A stretch of DNA of 64,000 nucleotides from Nothophaeocryptopus gaeumannii. Its lineage: Eukaryota > Ascomycota > Dothideomycetes > Mycosphaerellales > Mycosphaerellaceae. Shown piece by piece: positions 9,593 through 21,050 of the stretch (positions are counted from its first letter, which is position 1; every line of letters begins with the position of its first letter). The stretch spans positions 62,001 through 126,000 of the forward strand of contig JASISA010000010.1 in assembly GCA_031771865.1 (NCBI GenBank), written 5' to 3'. The position numbers were made by a program, and so were the translations under genes. A model generated the notes under the pieces. That model did no database searches and was not told the DNA's origin. It saw nothing but the letters and a program-made list of their open reading frames with translations.

Positions 9593-11534
9593 TCAACTGC
9601 TCACTTTTGCCCTTCTCATCGGTATATCTTCTAGATCTTCCATCTCCTCTGCCGCTGCAGCCAAGTTGTTCCCATCTGTCAGTCTCTTGTCCGGCATCAG
9701 CAGCGCCCACATCACCACCGGCACCGCAATACCCAGCGCAGCAAAGGTGATGTATCCCATCACATCCGAGTACGCCGCTCCGACAGCTCCTCGCTGAGGC
9801 GTGCCCCAGTCTGGCAGCGTTCCAGTGATGGAGTCGAAAAGGTCGTCAATCTCTTTCTGAGGCTCTCCAGGTCCGAGACGGAACCTCAGCCGCTCTTTCA
9901 TGTTTCGAGTGTAGATGCCTCCGGCGATGGAAGCTCCGATAGCGCCACCCAAATGCAGGAACATGGACAAGAGGGCGGTCACTTGGGCCAGCTCAGCATG
10001 GGGTACCACGATCTGGGCAGATAAGAAGACCGTCGGCTCGATCATGCCGCTTCCAATGCCTTGGATGACCTGGACCAAGAAGAGCTCCAATGTCGAGCTG
10101 TCATTCCTCCGCAACCGGATCATCAGAGCATAGCCCACGAGTCGGACAGCGGCCCCGACGATGGCTATCCGCTTGTAGTACCGCAGTCGGTACATCACAA
10201 TGCCCACGAGCACACCCGTTAGGACTTGAGCAATGCTGTTGCTATGAGTCAGGTAAAGAGCTATTCGAGGCGAAAAGTTGTGTGCCGCCACCGACCAGGG
10301 AAACAGATAGACGTGTGTCGTGGAGAAGCTGACAGCGTCGAAGGTTCCAATAAGCAGGGAGATGACAATCGCCCGCGTCCGGAAATAATGCATGGGCACA
10401 GCAGGATGTCGAGCAATGTACCGCTCGTACGGTATGACGCAGGCCAGCAATACAGCCCCCAAGATGATTAGGATTGCAACCCAAGGCGCCTTCCAGTGGT
10501 CCTGACCATCGGTCTTCGCCTTGGTGGCGATTGTAATCGGAAGCAGCAGTAACGCGAAGCCACCACATATCAAGGCCAGGCCACCCGCATCCACCTGCTC
10601 GGCAAACTGACGTCCGGTCAATTTCTGGGTTGTCACGTATCCCTTCTGCCTCGCTTTCCGCTGCAGGTAGAACAGGACAGTGATAAGCCCCGTCGTCCCA
10701 ATCGGCATAAGAACAGCAAACATGCCAAACCCCCATCGCCACCCAATTCCATCCTTCACCTTATCGACAATCACTCCAGCAAGCCACGAGGTCAGGATCA
10801 TCGGCACGAAGAAGGCACTAGCTGCCAATCCTCGAATCCTCATGGAAGTGAAATCGGAAATCATGATGAAATTCAGTATCGACGTCCCAGCATGTCCAAG
10901 AATCCGGATGAAAGACCCCAAAGCGAAGAGTGCAAACGAAGGCGCTCCAGCATGAACGACCGACGACAGCACAAAAAAGCCGATTAGAAAGCAATACGTT
11001 TCGGCTCTCCCAATAACATCCGATACCTTCGCAGTTGGTAATTTCAGAACTGCCATGGTGACTTGGTCCGCGACATCAAGACTACTCTGCATCGAAAGCC
11101 GCTTGAATTCGGACAAGGCGTACGTGTTGTAAGATCCATTCGTCGAGGCTTCCAGGCCAAAAATGATGATCATGGCCAGTAAAGCGACAATAAAGGCGAT
11201 TCGGCTTCGAGGGCCCATTACGGCGGCCACACCTTCGATTTTGGCGGCTCCATCTGGGTTCTCCTCCACAGCTATGGCGGGATCGTACAAACTATCGCTG
11301 TCAGAGTCTTCTGTTGGGCTCTTGAGGCCATCGGATGCTCCGGGAAACAAATCCTCTTCTTCTTCGAGCACGGTTTGCAGACCATTCTCGAGCTTTGGGT
11401 GTTGGCCGCCAATTCTGTGAATGTTTAGTATCTCCACAGGCAGCAGAGTGAGAGTGAAGTGAGGCTCACTGCAAAAGCTCATACTCCCCTTTCACATATC
11501 CATTAGACGTAGAAGCCGCCGCTACATGTGCCAT
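9593..11534 (-). CDS. Siderophore-iron transporter, MFS SIT family
   Basis: Exon 1 is 11534-11470, intron 11469-11415 (GTGAGC...CACAG, 55 bp, with ACTAAAC upstream of the acceptor), and exon 2 is 11414-9593, together 628 residues. The first exon supplies a start (MAHVAAASTSNGYVKG) that the continuous frame lacks. After a ~80-residue acidic cytosolic N-terminus there are about 14 hydrophobic segments. Family marks of fungal MirB/ARN-type transporters are the AKVSDVIGRAETY loop after TM3, the long TM-flanking VYLFPWSVAAHNFSPR region and the terminal DLFDSITGTLPDW extracellular loop preceding the last helix. It should import ferric siderophores across the plasma membrane with protons. Iron regulation is expected for the family; I did not identify convincing GATA-factor sites. 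Siderophore specificity cannot be read. Confidence 0.82.
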
Positions 11535-12474
11535 TTCTAGCAGCTTGCATCAGACTAGCTTAGTTGCAGATCTTGCATGATATTTTGCTTTAGGTAAGTG
11601 AACTAAGTGAGGTTAGGACAAAAGGATGTTTTTTTTCCTTTGTCTTCGGTCCGACGACTTGGCGAAAACAGGATGTCAACGTGTCGTTGTTCGCCATGCC
11701 CCTTGCTTCGAGACAGGGGTTGCCTCATATTACTGCAGTCGAATCTGACTATACCGATGGGTCCGTCAGCAGCTGAGGATATCGTTACGAGCAGGATATC
11801 AATATAGAAAAAAGCGGGTCCTGGGCTGTCTTAGCATATCTACCTCACGATCTAGGCTCAAAGCAGGGCTTAGGGGGTATATCTAGCGGCAAGACCCACC
11901 TAATTTGAAGGCTAAACATCACGATATCTCAATATGAAATACCCCCTACTATAGAGAACAGAAGCTAACGATAATCGCTACATCGAAGTCCCTATATAAA
12001 ACGGACGGTTAGCAGCCGACCCTATTGGTATGGACAGGAATATCGTTACTCGGAAGATCGCTGTAAACAGGTATGCCTGTATCCCCGCACCGTGAGTGGC
12101 CGGAAAAAGTCAAAAACGAGTACCAATACAGGCATCACGATTCGGGGTTCCGGAAGATATTACTGTAGAAGCGGTTGTCCGAATGAGGTAGTGAATGCCA
12201 TGGATGAAGGAGCTGCAGTTCAAGTAAAGAGGTGGATCGAAGCGTTTTTGGTATTCCTCCAGATCCTTCCGACAATAAAGGAGCCCGGATCCCAGGAGTC
12301 AGGATCCCCGAATACGCCCCCCCCAAATCCTTCCACCTCTCTTACCAAGATCCAAGGAACTCTTCATGCATTGAATGAAACGGCTATAGCAGGGAAACAC
12401 CACTGGAGGACAATTCTTCTGTACAATATATGCAACGTCGGCCCTCGCACAGGCAACGACAGTATCATCATCAG
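11535..12474. other. Long AT-rich intergenic region between SIT transporter and POL5
   Basis: 940 bp, with SIT promoter at the left. From about 11780 to 12010 the sequence is AT-rich with recurring GATATC and CAATAT words and a perfect 10-bp inverted pair (TAGGGGGTAT near 11871 and its complement near 11938, about 57 bp apart). This looks like decayed repetitive DNA. An open frame 12092-12661 starts at GTG and overlaps the POL5 end; I do not accept it as a gene. Confidence 0.4.
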
Positions 12475-15420
12475 CTACTTCTGCATGCACCAATTATGCC
12501 AATCATTGAAGACGCTCCCGTGGATCTTTGACTTCGGATCCTGTCGCCATTCCTTCAACAATTCGCCATACATCGCCCATACCTTCTCCCAATGCTCCGC
12601 ATCTTTCGACACGAGAAGCTTCGTCAGAAACAGACTCGATCGACTGCAAGCCGTGGCGTGAAGTTTCGAGCCATCTAGGCGCATCTCGGAATGGACTTGC
12701 TTGAGGATCTCAATGATTGCTTCTTGGCTGTCGACTGATGGGAGAGCTTTGTTCTTCTTGCAGGCATCATAGTAGGTTTCCAAGACATCGAGTGCGTTGC
12801 GTGCGGTTGGTTGGTTTTGAGTCGTGCGTGCCAGGGTGATTAGTGGGTGAATCAAGTCCAGTGCGATGTGATTCGCGTACTGGCTCTTCATGTAGACGTT
12901 CAGTAGGTCTAGGACGCGGTTCTTGAAGTTGGTGATGTTCTCTTTGGCGTCCTTGTTCTCTTGCTTCTTGTTCGATCCAGCTTTGCGCTCTTTGAAGATG
13001 GTCGTTAGGTGAGGCTCAAGTGCCATCATCTGCTCGTCGTCCATGTCAGAGCCGTCGTCGTCGGAGTCTGAATCCATTCCAGCTGTGCCAAGGGCGTCTG
13101 CGAGTTTGCGGTCGAAAACGGTCTCTTCGTCTTCTTCCGCGCCGGAGACTGCAGAGTCTTCTTCGCTTTCTGAATCGGAGTCGTCACTGACTTCTTTCTT
13201 TGCAACTTCGCCGTTAATAATCTCAACGTCGGATGCCTCTTCGACGTCCACCATCTCTACATCCGATGCGTCTTCGTCTTCATCCTCGGCGTCATCTGAC
13301 TGTTCTTCCTCCTGTCCCGCATCCTTGAACAGTTCTTGCTGACCCGCCAGGCTCTCTTTCTTGGAGAGAATGTCAATCATGGACTGAAGCCCATCCTCAG
13401 TCACATTGGGCGCAAATGCCGCGAATACTTGCTCAGCAAGCTTGCGGAATAGCGCCGATTGCTTCGAGACAAAGTCCAACAACAGCTCAACGAGCATCAA
13501 CGACGAGTTTTCACTCTTGGTTGGACTTTGGAAACAGGCATTGATATCTTCGAGCACGTTGACGCTTTCAGGCTCTTGCTTGTAAACCTGCAAGACTCCC
13601 AGTGCTAAGAGCAACTGAAAGGCCCGAGCGACTGTGGCTTTACTGCTCTTGCTGCTGGCAGCCTTCTCCTCCGCTTCTTTTAAAGATTTGCGAGCCTCCT
13701 TGATTGTAGCTTTGGCTGCATCATCAAGTTCCACGTCAAGGTCTTTGCGGACCGAGTGAAGCCGGTCCGTGACCACCATTGGCGCGACGACAGCTTGATG
13801 GAGAGGAAGGTTGACGAGGTGACCAAGTGCGGACATCAGGCGATCGCGGAAGATGGTACGAGTCGAATTTGACAGTGATGGAGTGATCTCATTCGACGCA
13901 GCTTGATACCCAAGACTTGTCAAGTTGCGCAACAGCAGCTTAAGCCATTGCGCCGGGCTGTCGTCTTTCTGAAAGAATTGCGCAGGCTCACTTCTTTTCC
14001 ATCGTACTATCGACAAGAGCGCATCGACAAGTACACGTCGCTTCCGCTCAGCTTCGCTTGCATCGTCTGTCCCGGGAGCACAGCACAACTCATTGATGAC
14101 TTTGACAACATGGACAAGGCTCTCTGGGTCCGCTGCCCCCAGCAGGCTCTCGATTGTTGCCTTCGTCAATTTGTCGACATTTGCAGGCACAACTTCGAGT
14201 AACTTGGCAACGATCTCTGCGGCAGCAGAAGAATCGGCCTTCGCCCGGTTTGTCATTTGATCCAGCGGCAACTTCGCAGCTGCAAACAAGATGCGATCCG
14301 ACTTCGCGCGCTGATCAATGATGCAGCGTACAATGTTCGCGTGGACGATATCGCCAAGTAGCTCAGCAGGTGCTGTTGCGATTGCTTTGCTGAAAAGTTG
14401 AAGCCCGAATGATTTCCTCTCTGCAGAAGATGATGCTGAGAACATCGGCTTCGCCACGCAGTCTTCCCAGAACTGTGGTAGATCTTTGCCATCGTCCTTT
14501 TCATAGAGATGAGCCAGAATTACGTCCCATGCAAAGCTTGGGGTCGACTGCCGCGTGCCAGCTGTCTTGTTCTTCTTCTTTTTCGGGCCGTTCGTGTCGT
14601 CTTCCTGCTCCGCTTCGACAGCATTTTTAAGAAGCACCTTGCTCAACGTTGCCCTTTCCTGTGATGAAAGCGGGTTGTTGTGGTGCCAGTGTCCCTTGGG
14701 AAGCTTGATGTCTCGGAAACGTTGTTTGGCTGTCATCCAAAGCGCAACGCCCTCTGGTGACTTCAACAGGCCTTTGGCGACCAGTGAATCGATCAAAGGT
14801 CGAATGTACGCCTCCTTGACTTCATCCCCCTTCAGAAACTCGTACAGCATCGCGCCACATTCTGCTCGCAGCCAGTCCTTTTCTGTCGCGAGGTCCGCCA
14901 CGGCATCAAAGACATATTTGATGTCAGATTCCGGAGACTTGTCGAGAATGGTGCTCTGTAGGATGGCTTGAAAGCAGAATCGTCGCCCGAGCCAGTGCTG
15001 TCGCTTTTCGTCGCCACTTGCCTTGCCCTCTGGATTCGTCAAAGCCACGATCTTGTCGACCAGTTCATTGATCCCAAGCTTCGTGTCACCCTTGCTAGCC
15101 AATCTCAACACTTCGACCAGCGCAATGGAGAATCCAGGACGAGCGGCCTTGGCACCGCTGCAGACACCTTTGATGAGGCGGGTCATAGCATAGTCGAGGC
15201 GCGACTTCTGATCTTCTGATTTGGTCGCGAGATTCTCCAAGAGTTTTCGGGTCGCCTGCAGTCTTTCGGTCGATATCTCGTTCCTGAGTTCGTTGAAGAT
15301 CTTGGCCAGTTCTGCCTGTTTCTCGCCATGTTCCAAGCGCTGTCTGCGGGCGGGATGGATGTCGGCCTCGTCGCCGCCGGACTGCTCATCAGCCTCCAGT
15401 GGTCTCTTCGTGCCCGCCAT
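12475..15420 (-). CDS. POL5: DNA polymerase V / Myb-binding protein 1A homologue (POL5)
   Basis: A single-exon frame of 981 residues from ATG 15420. In spite of the family name it is not a replicative polymerase; yeast Pol5 and human MYBBP1A are nucleolar HEAT-like proteins needed for rRNA synthesis and ribosome assembly. Supporting features are a basic N-terminus (TKRPLEADEQ), the conserved early block FNELRNEISTERLQATRKLL, the FWEDCVAKPMFS segment near residue 340, alpha-helical repeats throughout, and a long acidic stretch at about 700-800 (SDDAEDEDEDASDVE, DSDSDDDGSDMDDEQM) followed by the conserved EPHLTTIFKERK motif. The ATG at 15420 was chosen over the longer frame to 15585 because it begins just before the conserved part. 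It is divergent from the gene at 15802. Confidence 0.88.
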   Translation of the reverse strand: MAGTKRPLEADEQSGGDEADIHPARRQRLEHGEKQAELAKIFNELRNEISTERLQATRKLLENLATKSEDQKSRLDYAMTRLIKGVCSGAKAARPGFSIALVEVLRLASKGDTKLGINELVDKIVALTNPEGKASGDEKRQHWLGRRFCFQAILQSTILDKSPESDIKYVFDAVADLATEKDWLRAECGAMLYEFLKGDEVKEAYIRPLIDSLVAKGLLKSPEGVALWMTAKQRFRDIKLPKGHWHHNNPLSSQERATLSKVLLKNAVEAEQEDDTNGPKKKKNKTAGTRQSTPSFAWDVILAHLYEKDDGKDLPQFWEDCVAKPMFSASSSAERKSFGLQLFSKAIATAPAELLGDIVHANIVRCIIDQRAKSDRILFAAAKLPLDQMTNRAKADSSAAAEIVAKLLEVVPANVDKLTKATIESLLGAADPESLVHVVKVINELCCAPGTDDASEAERKRRVLVDALLSIVRWKRSEPAQFFQKDDSPAQWLKLLLRNLTSLGYQAASNEITPSLSNSTRTIFRDRLMSALGHLVNLPLHQAVVAPMVVTDRLHSVRKDLDVELDDAAKATIKEARKSLKEAEEKAASSKSSKATVARAFQLLLALGVLQVYKQEPESVNVLEDINACFQSPTKSENSSLMLVELLLDFVSKQSALFRKLAEQVFAAFAPNVTEDGLQSMIDILSKKESLAGQQELFKDAGQEEEQSDDAEDEDEDASDVEMVDVEEASDVEIINGEVAKKEVSDDSDSESEEDSAVSGAEEDEETVFDRKLADALGTAGMDSDSDDDGSDMDDEQMMALEPHLTTIFKERKAGSNKKQENKDAKENITNFKNRVLDLLNVYMKSQYANHIALDLIHPLITLARTTQNQPTARNALDVLETYYDACKKNKALPSVDSQEAIIEILKQVHSEMRLDGSKLHATACSRSSLFLTKLLVSKDAEHWEKVWAMYGELLKEWRQDPKSKIHGSVFNDWHNWCMQK

Positions 15421-15801
15421 CCTGATCGATGTATGTTCTGTGATGTTGCTTGAGCAGCAATATTGATGTTTGTCGGACGTGAAGTTTTGGCAGGCGGCGA
15501 ACTTTTTAGTCGTGGCACCCAGGCGCTTTGACCGGCAGTGTTTTAGAGAGAACTCCGTGCTCACCATCTGGCTTGTAAACAACATTAATCATCGACACCG
15601 AACACGCGCCACTTGAAGCGAAGTGTTCATTGTATGCGTACTTGAAGCACACGGACAGGCTGTTCTCACGCTGTGCTCAACCTGTCGAGTGATCAGATCG
15701 ATACCAGACGGTAGGCAAGGAAGCTAAGCTCATTGATTTCTTCTAACCTCGCCGTCCATCCTGTTCATGCGCATTCCACAGGGCATACACCGGTGGCTAC
15801 C
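15421..15801. promoter_or_regulatory. Divergent promoter between POL5 and 3-hydroxyacyl-CoA dehydrogenase family gene
   Basis: A 381-bp head-to-head intergenic region between two start codons. It must carry both promoters. No specific element was identified with confidence. Confidence 0.5.
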
Positions 15802-16719
15802 ATGTCTACCGAGATATGTCTCATAGGCGCCGGCACGATTGGCCTTTCCTTCGCAGCGCTCCATCTATCTAAAGACCCGTCCTGCAAAGTCACCATTTAC
15901 GACTCGCGACCGGACCTGCAAGACTATGTATCGCAGCACCTCCCTGGCTACCTAACAGATACAGACCTCAAGTCTTGCACTGATCGCCTCTCCTTCGCCA
16001 ATAGCATAAAGCAGGCCGTTCAGGATGCCGACATTGTTCAAGAGCAAGGACCTGAGAACGCTCAGTTCAAGATTGGAGTGTGGCCAGAAATTGAAAAGCA
16101 TGCGCCGAAGAATGCGCTGTTTTGGAGCAGCACAAGTGGTATACCCGCGAGTGAGCAAAGCAGAGACATGAAAGACAAGAGCAGATTGGTCGTTGTACAT
16201 CCTTACAATCCTCCACATATCATGCCTTTGCTAGAGGTAGTCAGATCTCCTCAGACATCGGACAAGGTCGTAGAGCGGACATTGAGCTACTGGCGCAAAC
16301 TCGGTCGAACACCCGTAGTAGTCCAAAAAGAATGCGTAGGCTTCGTAGCGAACAGATTGGCCTTTGCGCTGTTCAGAGAAGCATGCTCGCTGGTCTCGCA
16401 AGGCGTGGTGGGTGTGGAAGATCTCGATGAGATAGTAAGAGCATCGATGGGACCGAGGTGGACGGTCGCTGGACCGTTCAAGGCGTATCACGCTGGTGGA
16501 GGAGAAGGCGGGCTGGCTGCTTTCATGGACAACATTGGAGGCACAGTACAGAATTGCTGGAATGCAAGCGATGAGGATGTCATGATGGGCAATATTAGAG
16601 TAAGAGAGAGCTGGCAAGAGGATGTATGTAGACAGGCGCAGGAAGCGTACGGTGTCACGGATACTGCTGAACGAGACCGGAAGACGAAGAAGGTGTTGGA
16701 GGCTGTGAAGGAGCAGTGA
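15802..16719 (+). CDS. 3-hydroxyacyl-CoA dehydrogenase family enzyme (lambda-crystallin / L-gulonate 3-dehydrogenase-like)
   Basis: An intronless 305-residue protein from ATG 15802; the frame extends upstream to 15733 only through a non-ATG codon. Residues 4-15 are a Rossmann loop, CLIGAGTIGLSFA, for NAD binding. The region VVVHPYNPPHIMPLLEVV contains the catalytic histidine in the HP.NPP motif of the 3-hydroxyacyl-CoA dehydrogenase superfamily, and GFVANRLAFALFREA starts the helical C-terminal domain. The short single-domain form without a hydratase part resembles fungal and animal CryL-type enzymes, which oxidise L-gulonate or related 3-hydroxy acids, rather than the peroxisomal beta-oxidation enzyme. 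No C-terminal SKL-type peroxisome signal is seen (ends KEQ). Confidence 0.85.
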   Translation: MSTEICLIGAGTIGLSFAALHLSKDPSCKVTIYDSRPDLQDYVSQHLPGYLTDTDLKSCTDRLSFANSIKQAVQDADIVQEQGPENAQFKIGVWPEIEKHAPKNALFWSSTSGIPASEQSRDMKDKSRLVVVHPYNPPHIMPLLEVVRSPQTSDKVVERTLSYWRKLGRTPVVVQKECVGFVANRLAFALFREACSLVSQGVVGVEDLDEIVRASMGPRWTVAGPFKAYHAGGGEGGLAAFMDNIGGTVQNCWNASDEDVMMGNIRVRESWQEDVCRQAQEAYGVTDTAERDRKTKKVLEAVKEQ

Positions 16720-17950
16720 TATGGCACAGAACCTACATGCCATACCTCACTGTCGGCGCAGACTTGCCAATGTTCGTGGTCTCGCATTCGCGGCCGCATC
16801 GATCAGGCGGTGTCTGTTTCCAGAACATCGAATGACTTATTGTTATCCCCGTGACAATGCTTAAACAGACAGCATCTCTTCAACCTCCTTCTTTTCTTCT
16901 TCATCTCACTCCATCTCTCTCCATCCGAGGCACGCGACATTGCTCTTGTTCCCCATGGAGGACGAGCTGGAACAGGCAGGTCGTATCAACCAACACCCGC
17001 TTCCGCAAGCCGCCTCATGCAACCACGAATCCTCCGACTTGGCATTTCAATCATACTGGCTTTCGAATGGCCGCTGGAGAGGCTGTATCAGTAGCCAAGA
17101 AGCGGACGTCGCCTTGGATTTGAGGCTCGCTGGAATGTCGGCGTCACTGTCTCGTGGATCGTAGAGGACGCCTCTGTCCTCTTGTATCGAGGCGGAATTG
17201 ATGCTCTTAGAAGGCAATTCCCACTTTTCACGCGTGACGCGATTCGGCCATCGGACCTAGGTCACTGACGGTACAATACTGTACTCTAGCTCCGACTGGG
17301 TTGCCACTGCTTAAGCCATGTTCCTGGTCCTGAAGATCTGCCGCGGAAGTTGGAAGGAGTGTGCATTCAGCCTCACGTCCTTCGGAGCAGAGCAAATGTC
17401 TCATCATAGAAGGAACATCAGTCTTCGATGTCCGAAAGCAGACGCTCAAAGTGGCTCATGGTGAGTGAGAACGCGATATCCGCAGTCGAGCACTGAAGAA
17501 GCAGAATCGGCCACCCCGGTTAGTGCTATCAGAAAGAAATACCAAGACTGTTATCTCGAAGGGCCAAGGTCGCCACTGGATGCCGAAATGCTTACTTACC
17601 GACGCTGTGGACGCAACAGGCAAGACGACCGGCGCTGGGAACATTCTGTGCAAGTTCCCGTGCAATCGAAATGCTCATGAATGGACGACAGATTACATGA
17701 TCTGCGGAGTCAACCAAAGATTGTGCAGCTCTCCATGTGTCGCCAAGACGCTCGCGCGATGTAACGATAAACTAGACGCACACTGCTCGCTTGACACCTC
17801 GTCCAGCCAAGGACACCATCGATAAGGTCTCGCGTGGTACAGTAGTCCAGCTGTCTGAGAGCTGACCTTAAATGTCTAGAGACCGCATTGTAGCCTAATT
17901 CTTGGGCCCCTACGCGACCTTGAATCTTCCCAGCCTCCCTTTTCCTCATC
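16720..17950. other. 1.2-kb intergenic region
   Basis: Several short frames on the plus strand (for example 16955-17164 and 17523-17825) have Met starts but no recognisable motif, no plausible introns and no homologue I know. I treat the stretch as intergenic. The last ~200 bp are the likely promoter and 5' leader of the nucleoside transporter. Confidence 0.4.
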
Positions 17951-19899
17951 ATGGAGTCGCACAATCGAGACCCGGCGTTGGACCCCGCGCATCAACATGC
18001 GCATGAGCATCTTCACCATGGCCATCACACGGAGCATGAGGGCAACGACGTCCCGGTGTATACGACTGGAACCACCAACGAGCGGAGCAACATTCCTGAT
18101 GCCAGCCCACAAGATCATATCCACACCCATGTGCATCCAGGCGCGGGCGGACATGTCTACGACGAAAAGAAGAAGCACGACTATACCGTAGATGTCGAAC
18201 AAGGCAAGACCTCGCAAATCACACCTACATCCAGCTTCGACGAGGAACCGTCACCAAAGCGCAGCTTCTACAGAAGATTTCGCATTTACTTCCATCTCGC
18301 CATTTTCGGTGTGATCACAGCATGGTGGGTGGCAAGCTTAGTCCTCCATCGCAACGACAAGAACTGGCTCATCCCGTTCCTCGTCTGGTTGTTCATCACG
18401 ATCAGACTAATCACTCTCCATGTGTCAGTAAAGTACGTCTCGAGAGCGCTGGCTTGGACCTGGAGAAATACTGGTACTCGGGTGAACAATGCGATTCCAG
18501 AGAAGTTCCGCCTACCTGCTGGTGCTGTTGTCACCGTTGCAGTCATCTTGGTGGGCACCTTCGCGAGCAAGGAGTCTGCAGACAACACCCGCGAGAACAG
18601 AGCCGTATCACTCTTTGGAATGGTCCTTCTCATCGCGGGCCTCTACGCCACCTCCAGAAACCGAAAGGCAATCAATTGGCATACCGTCATCTCTGGCTTC
18701 CTGATCCAATACATCATTGCGCTCTTCGTCTTGCGCACTGAGGCGGGTTACGACATCTTCAGCTTTATCAGCAGCCTGGCACGCTCTCTGCTTGGATTTG
18801 CCAAGGATGGTGTGGCTTTCTTGACAAGCGAGGAAACCTCCCAATTGGGAATGTTCTTCTTCACCGTTCTACCAGCCATCATCTTCTTCGTCGCGCTGGT
18901 CCAGATGCTGTATTACTGGGGCACCATTCAATGGTTCATTGGCAAATTTGCCGTCTTCTTCTTCTGGGCCATGCGCATTTCTGGTGCCGAGTCTGTCGTG
19001 GCTGCTGCAACGCCTTTCATCGGCCAAGGAGAGTCTGCTATGCTCATCAAGCCGTTCGTCCCTCATCTCACCATGTGCGAACTGCATCAGGTGATGACTT
19101 CAGGGTTTGCTACGATTGCTGGATCCGTTCTGGTCGCTTACATTGGTATGGGCATCAACCCACAGGCTTTGATTAGCTCTTGTGTCATGTCCATCCCAGC
19201 TTCTCTCGCTGCCTCGAAGCTTCGATACCCCGAGGAAGAAGAATCTCTGACTGCTGGAAACGTCGTTGTGCCAGACGACGATGAACACAAAGCAGCTAAT
19301 ACTCTACATGCCTTCGCTAACGGAGCTTGGCTTGGTCTTAAGATCGCAGGAATGATTCTGTGCACGCTTCTCTGCATCATCGCATTCGTTGCACTCCTCA
19401 ACGGCATCCTCACTTGGCTGGGTCACTACATCAATTTGACTGGCGAGTACGATCTCACGATTCAACTGGTCTTGGGCTATATCTTCTACCCTGTCGCCTG
19501 GCTTCTCGGCGTGCCCAAAGGACCTGATCTTGTCAAAGTCGGTCGTCTTATCGGCATCAAGATCGTCACAGTAAGTCTCATTCCTCACTGACAGCTCCAA
19601 AATCCTTTGCTCACATGGCTTGATAGAACGAATTCGTCGCCTACAATGCCCTCACCACCGAAGCAGCCTATGCAACGCTCTCTCCTCGCTCCAAACTCAT
19701 CGCCACTTACAGCTTGTGCGGTTTTGGCAACATCGGTTCGCTCGGTACGCAGATTGGTGTTTTGTCGCAGATCGCTCCCGGGAGATCGGGGGATGTCTCG
19801 AGATTGGCTCTGAGTGCGCTTGTCACGGGCGTGTTGTCAACGTTGAGTTCGGCTAGTATTGCTGGACTGGTGATTCAGAACCAAGCAAACTTTACGTAG
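17951..19899 (+). CDS. Concentrative nucleoside transporter (CNT family)
   Basis: Exons 17951-19570 and 19627-19899 with a 56-bp GTAAGT-TAG intron give 630 residues. A ~110-residue histidine-rich hydrophilic N-terminus (HQHAHEHLHHGHHTEH) precedes about 11-12 membrane helices. The core shows CNT hallmarks: GAESVVAAATPFIGQGESAMLIKPF, where the G.GES element of HP1 contacts nucleoside and cation, then TSGFATIAGSVLVAYI and SIPASLAASKL. In exon 2 NEFVAYNALTTEA and GFGNIGSLGTQIGVL complete the second half. It should couple nucleoside import to a sodium or proton gradient at the plasma membrane. The histidine-rich tail could bind metal, but that is only inference. Confidence 0.9.
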
Positions 19900-20123
19900 T
19901 GACAAGCTGCTGGGTGATGAAGTGTATGAAGTAAAGAGGAATACGAGCTGAAGTTTATGACTCTTGTAATGAACACAGTCCTCTTTGTATGCCGTCGAAT
20001 CAAACACTGTGCACCGCGCGTATCAAAAGTGAGTCACAGGGCAACGCAAAGCTAATTCCAAGCTCCAATGCATACATGGAGACGCTCCCACTGCTCTTTG
20101 ACAGCTTTCCGTCACACTTCAAC

Positions 20124-21050
20124 ATGGCGTCTTCAACCACTGAGTTGTCCATCTGGGCAAACGCCCTAGCAGACCAAACGATCGGCGGCTCCAAAGATGC
20201 CGACCAACTCACCGGCCTCATCCACCGCTTGAACATCTTGACACACTGGTTCCCAGAAAACGTTCGCTCGGCGCAACTCGCCCTCCAAAGCAAACGAGTC
20301 CTAGAAATCGGATGCGGCCAGGGCGATATGACCGTCTGCCTGGCCGGCGTGCTTCGTACAGACACGGCGTTCGAAAGCAAGGAGGGCAGAGTCCTTGCAC
20401 TAGATCCAGCTTCTTTGGATTACGGAAGTCCATACACATTAGGACAAAGCCAGGCGCATATCTTCAAAAGCGAACTACTAGGCCCGTGGGTGGACTGGAT
20501 TCAAGAGACACCTTTGGACTGGATTTATAAGACCAGGTCAGGAGATGTCAGAGTTGTTCCCGATGTGATTGTCATGGCTCATTCGATCTGGTATTTTCCC
20601 AGCGAGGAGTATCTTCTCAAGTTGCTAAAAGCTCTGCACGATATGGCAACTTCTCCAAGGCGATCGAAAGATGCAGGCTCTGTGAAACTACTGATCGCAG
20701 AATACGATACCGCCACACCTTTTGATTCAGCACCATCGCATCACCTCGCAGTTGAGATCCAACGTCTTGACCCTCTACCCGAGGGAAACGTCCAAACCGT
20801 TCTCTCTGCCAACGAGATTCGCGCAGTAGCGGAGAAGGCGGGTTGGAAGCTGGAGAGGGAGACTTGGATCAGGAGTCCGGAGATCGAAGATGGGAAGTGG
20901 GAGGCTTGGACCGTGAAGCGAGAAGCAGATCGGGAGAAGTTGAGTGAGAAGTCGAAGGAATTGATGAAGCAGCTTGAGGAGTTGACCTCAACGGGTGATG
21001 AGGAGAAGATCAAGTGTTTGGATGTTTGGACTGCTGTCTTTGTCTCGTAG
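20124..21050 (+). CDS. SAM-dependent methyltransferase
   Basis: Single exon, 308 residues from ATG 20124. The frame reaches to 19989 with other Met codons at 19989 and 20076, but the family-like part starts near here. Motif I, VLEIGCGQGDMTVCLA, binds SAM at about residue 61-76; ALDPASLDYGSP follows as the motif II region and VIVMAHSIWYFPSEEYL as post-motif IV. The C-terminal 30 residues form a charged helix. The protein resembles fungal class I small-molecule methyltransferases; the substrate is unknown. Codirectional with the nucleoside transporter, 225 bp downstream of it, with no evidence that they are functionally linked. Confidence 0.75.
   Translation: MASSTTELSIWANALADQTIGGSKDADQLTGLIHRLNILTHWFPENVRSAQLALQSKRVLEIGCGQGDMTVCLAGVLRTDTAFESKEGRVLALDPASLDYGSPYTLGQSQAHIFKSELLGPWVDWIQETPLDWIYKTRSGDVRVVPDVIVMAHSIWYFPSEEYLLKLLKALHDMATSPRRSKDAGSVKLLIAEYDTATPFDSAPSHHLAVEIQRLDPLPEGNVQTVLSANEIRAVAEKAGWKLERETWIRSPEIEDGKWEAWTVKREADREKLSEKSKELMKQLEELTSTGDEEKIKCLDVWTAVFVS

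Noticed and set aside
12092..12661. 189-codon plus-strand frame near the POL5 end
   Set aside because: Starts at GTG, overlaps the POL5 3' end, and shows no motif.
13043..13342. Serine-rich plus-strand frame
   Set aside because: Mirror of the acidic Asp/Glu stretch of POL5.
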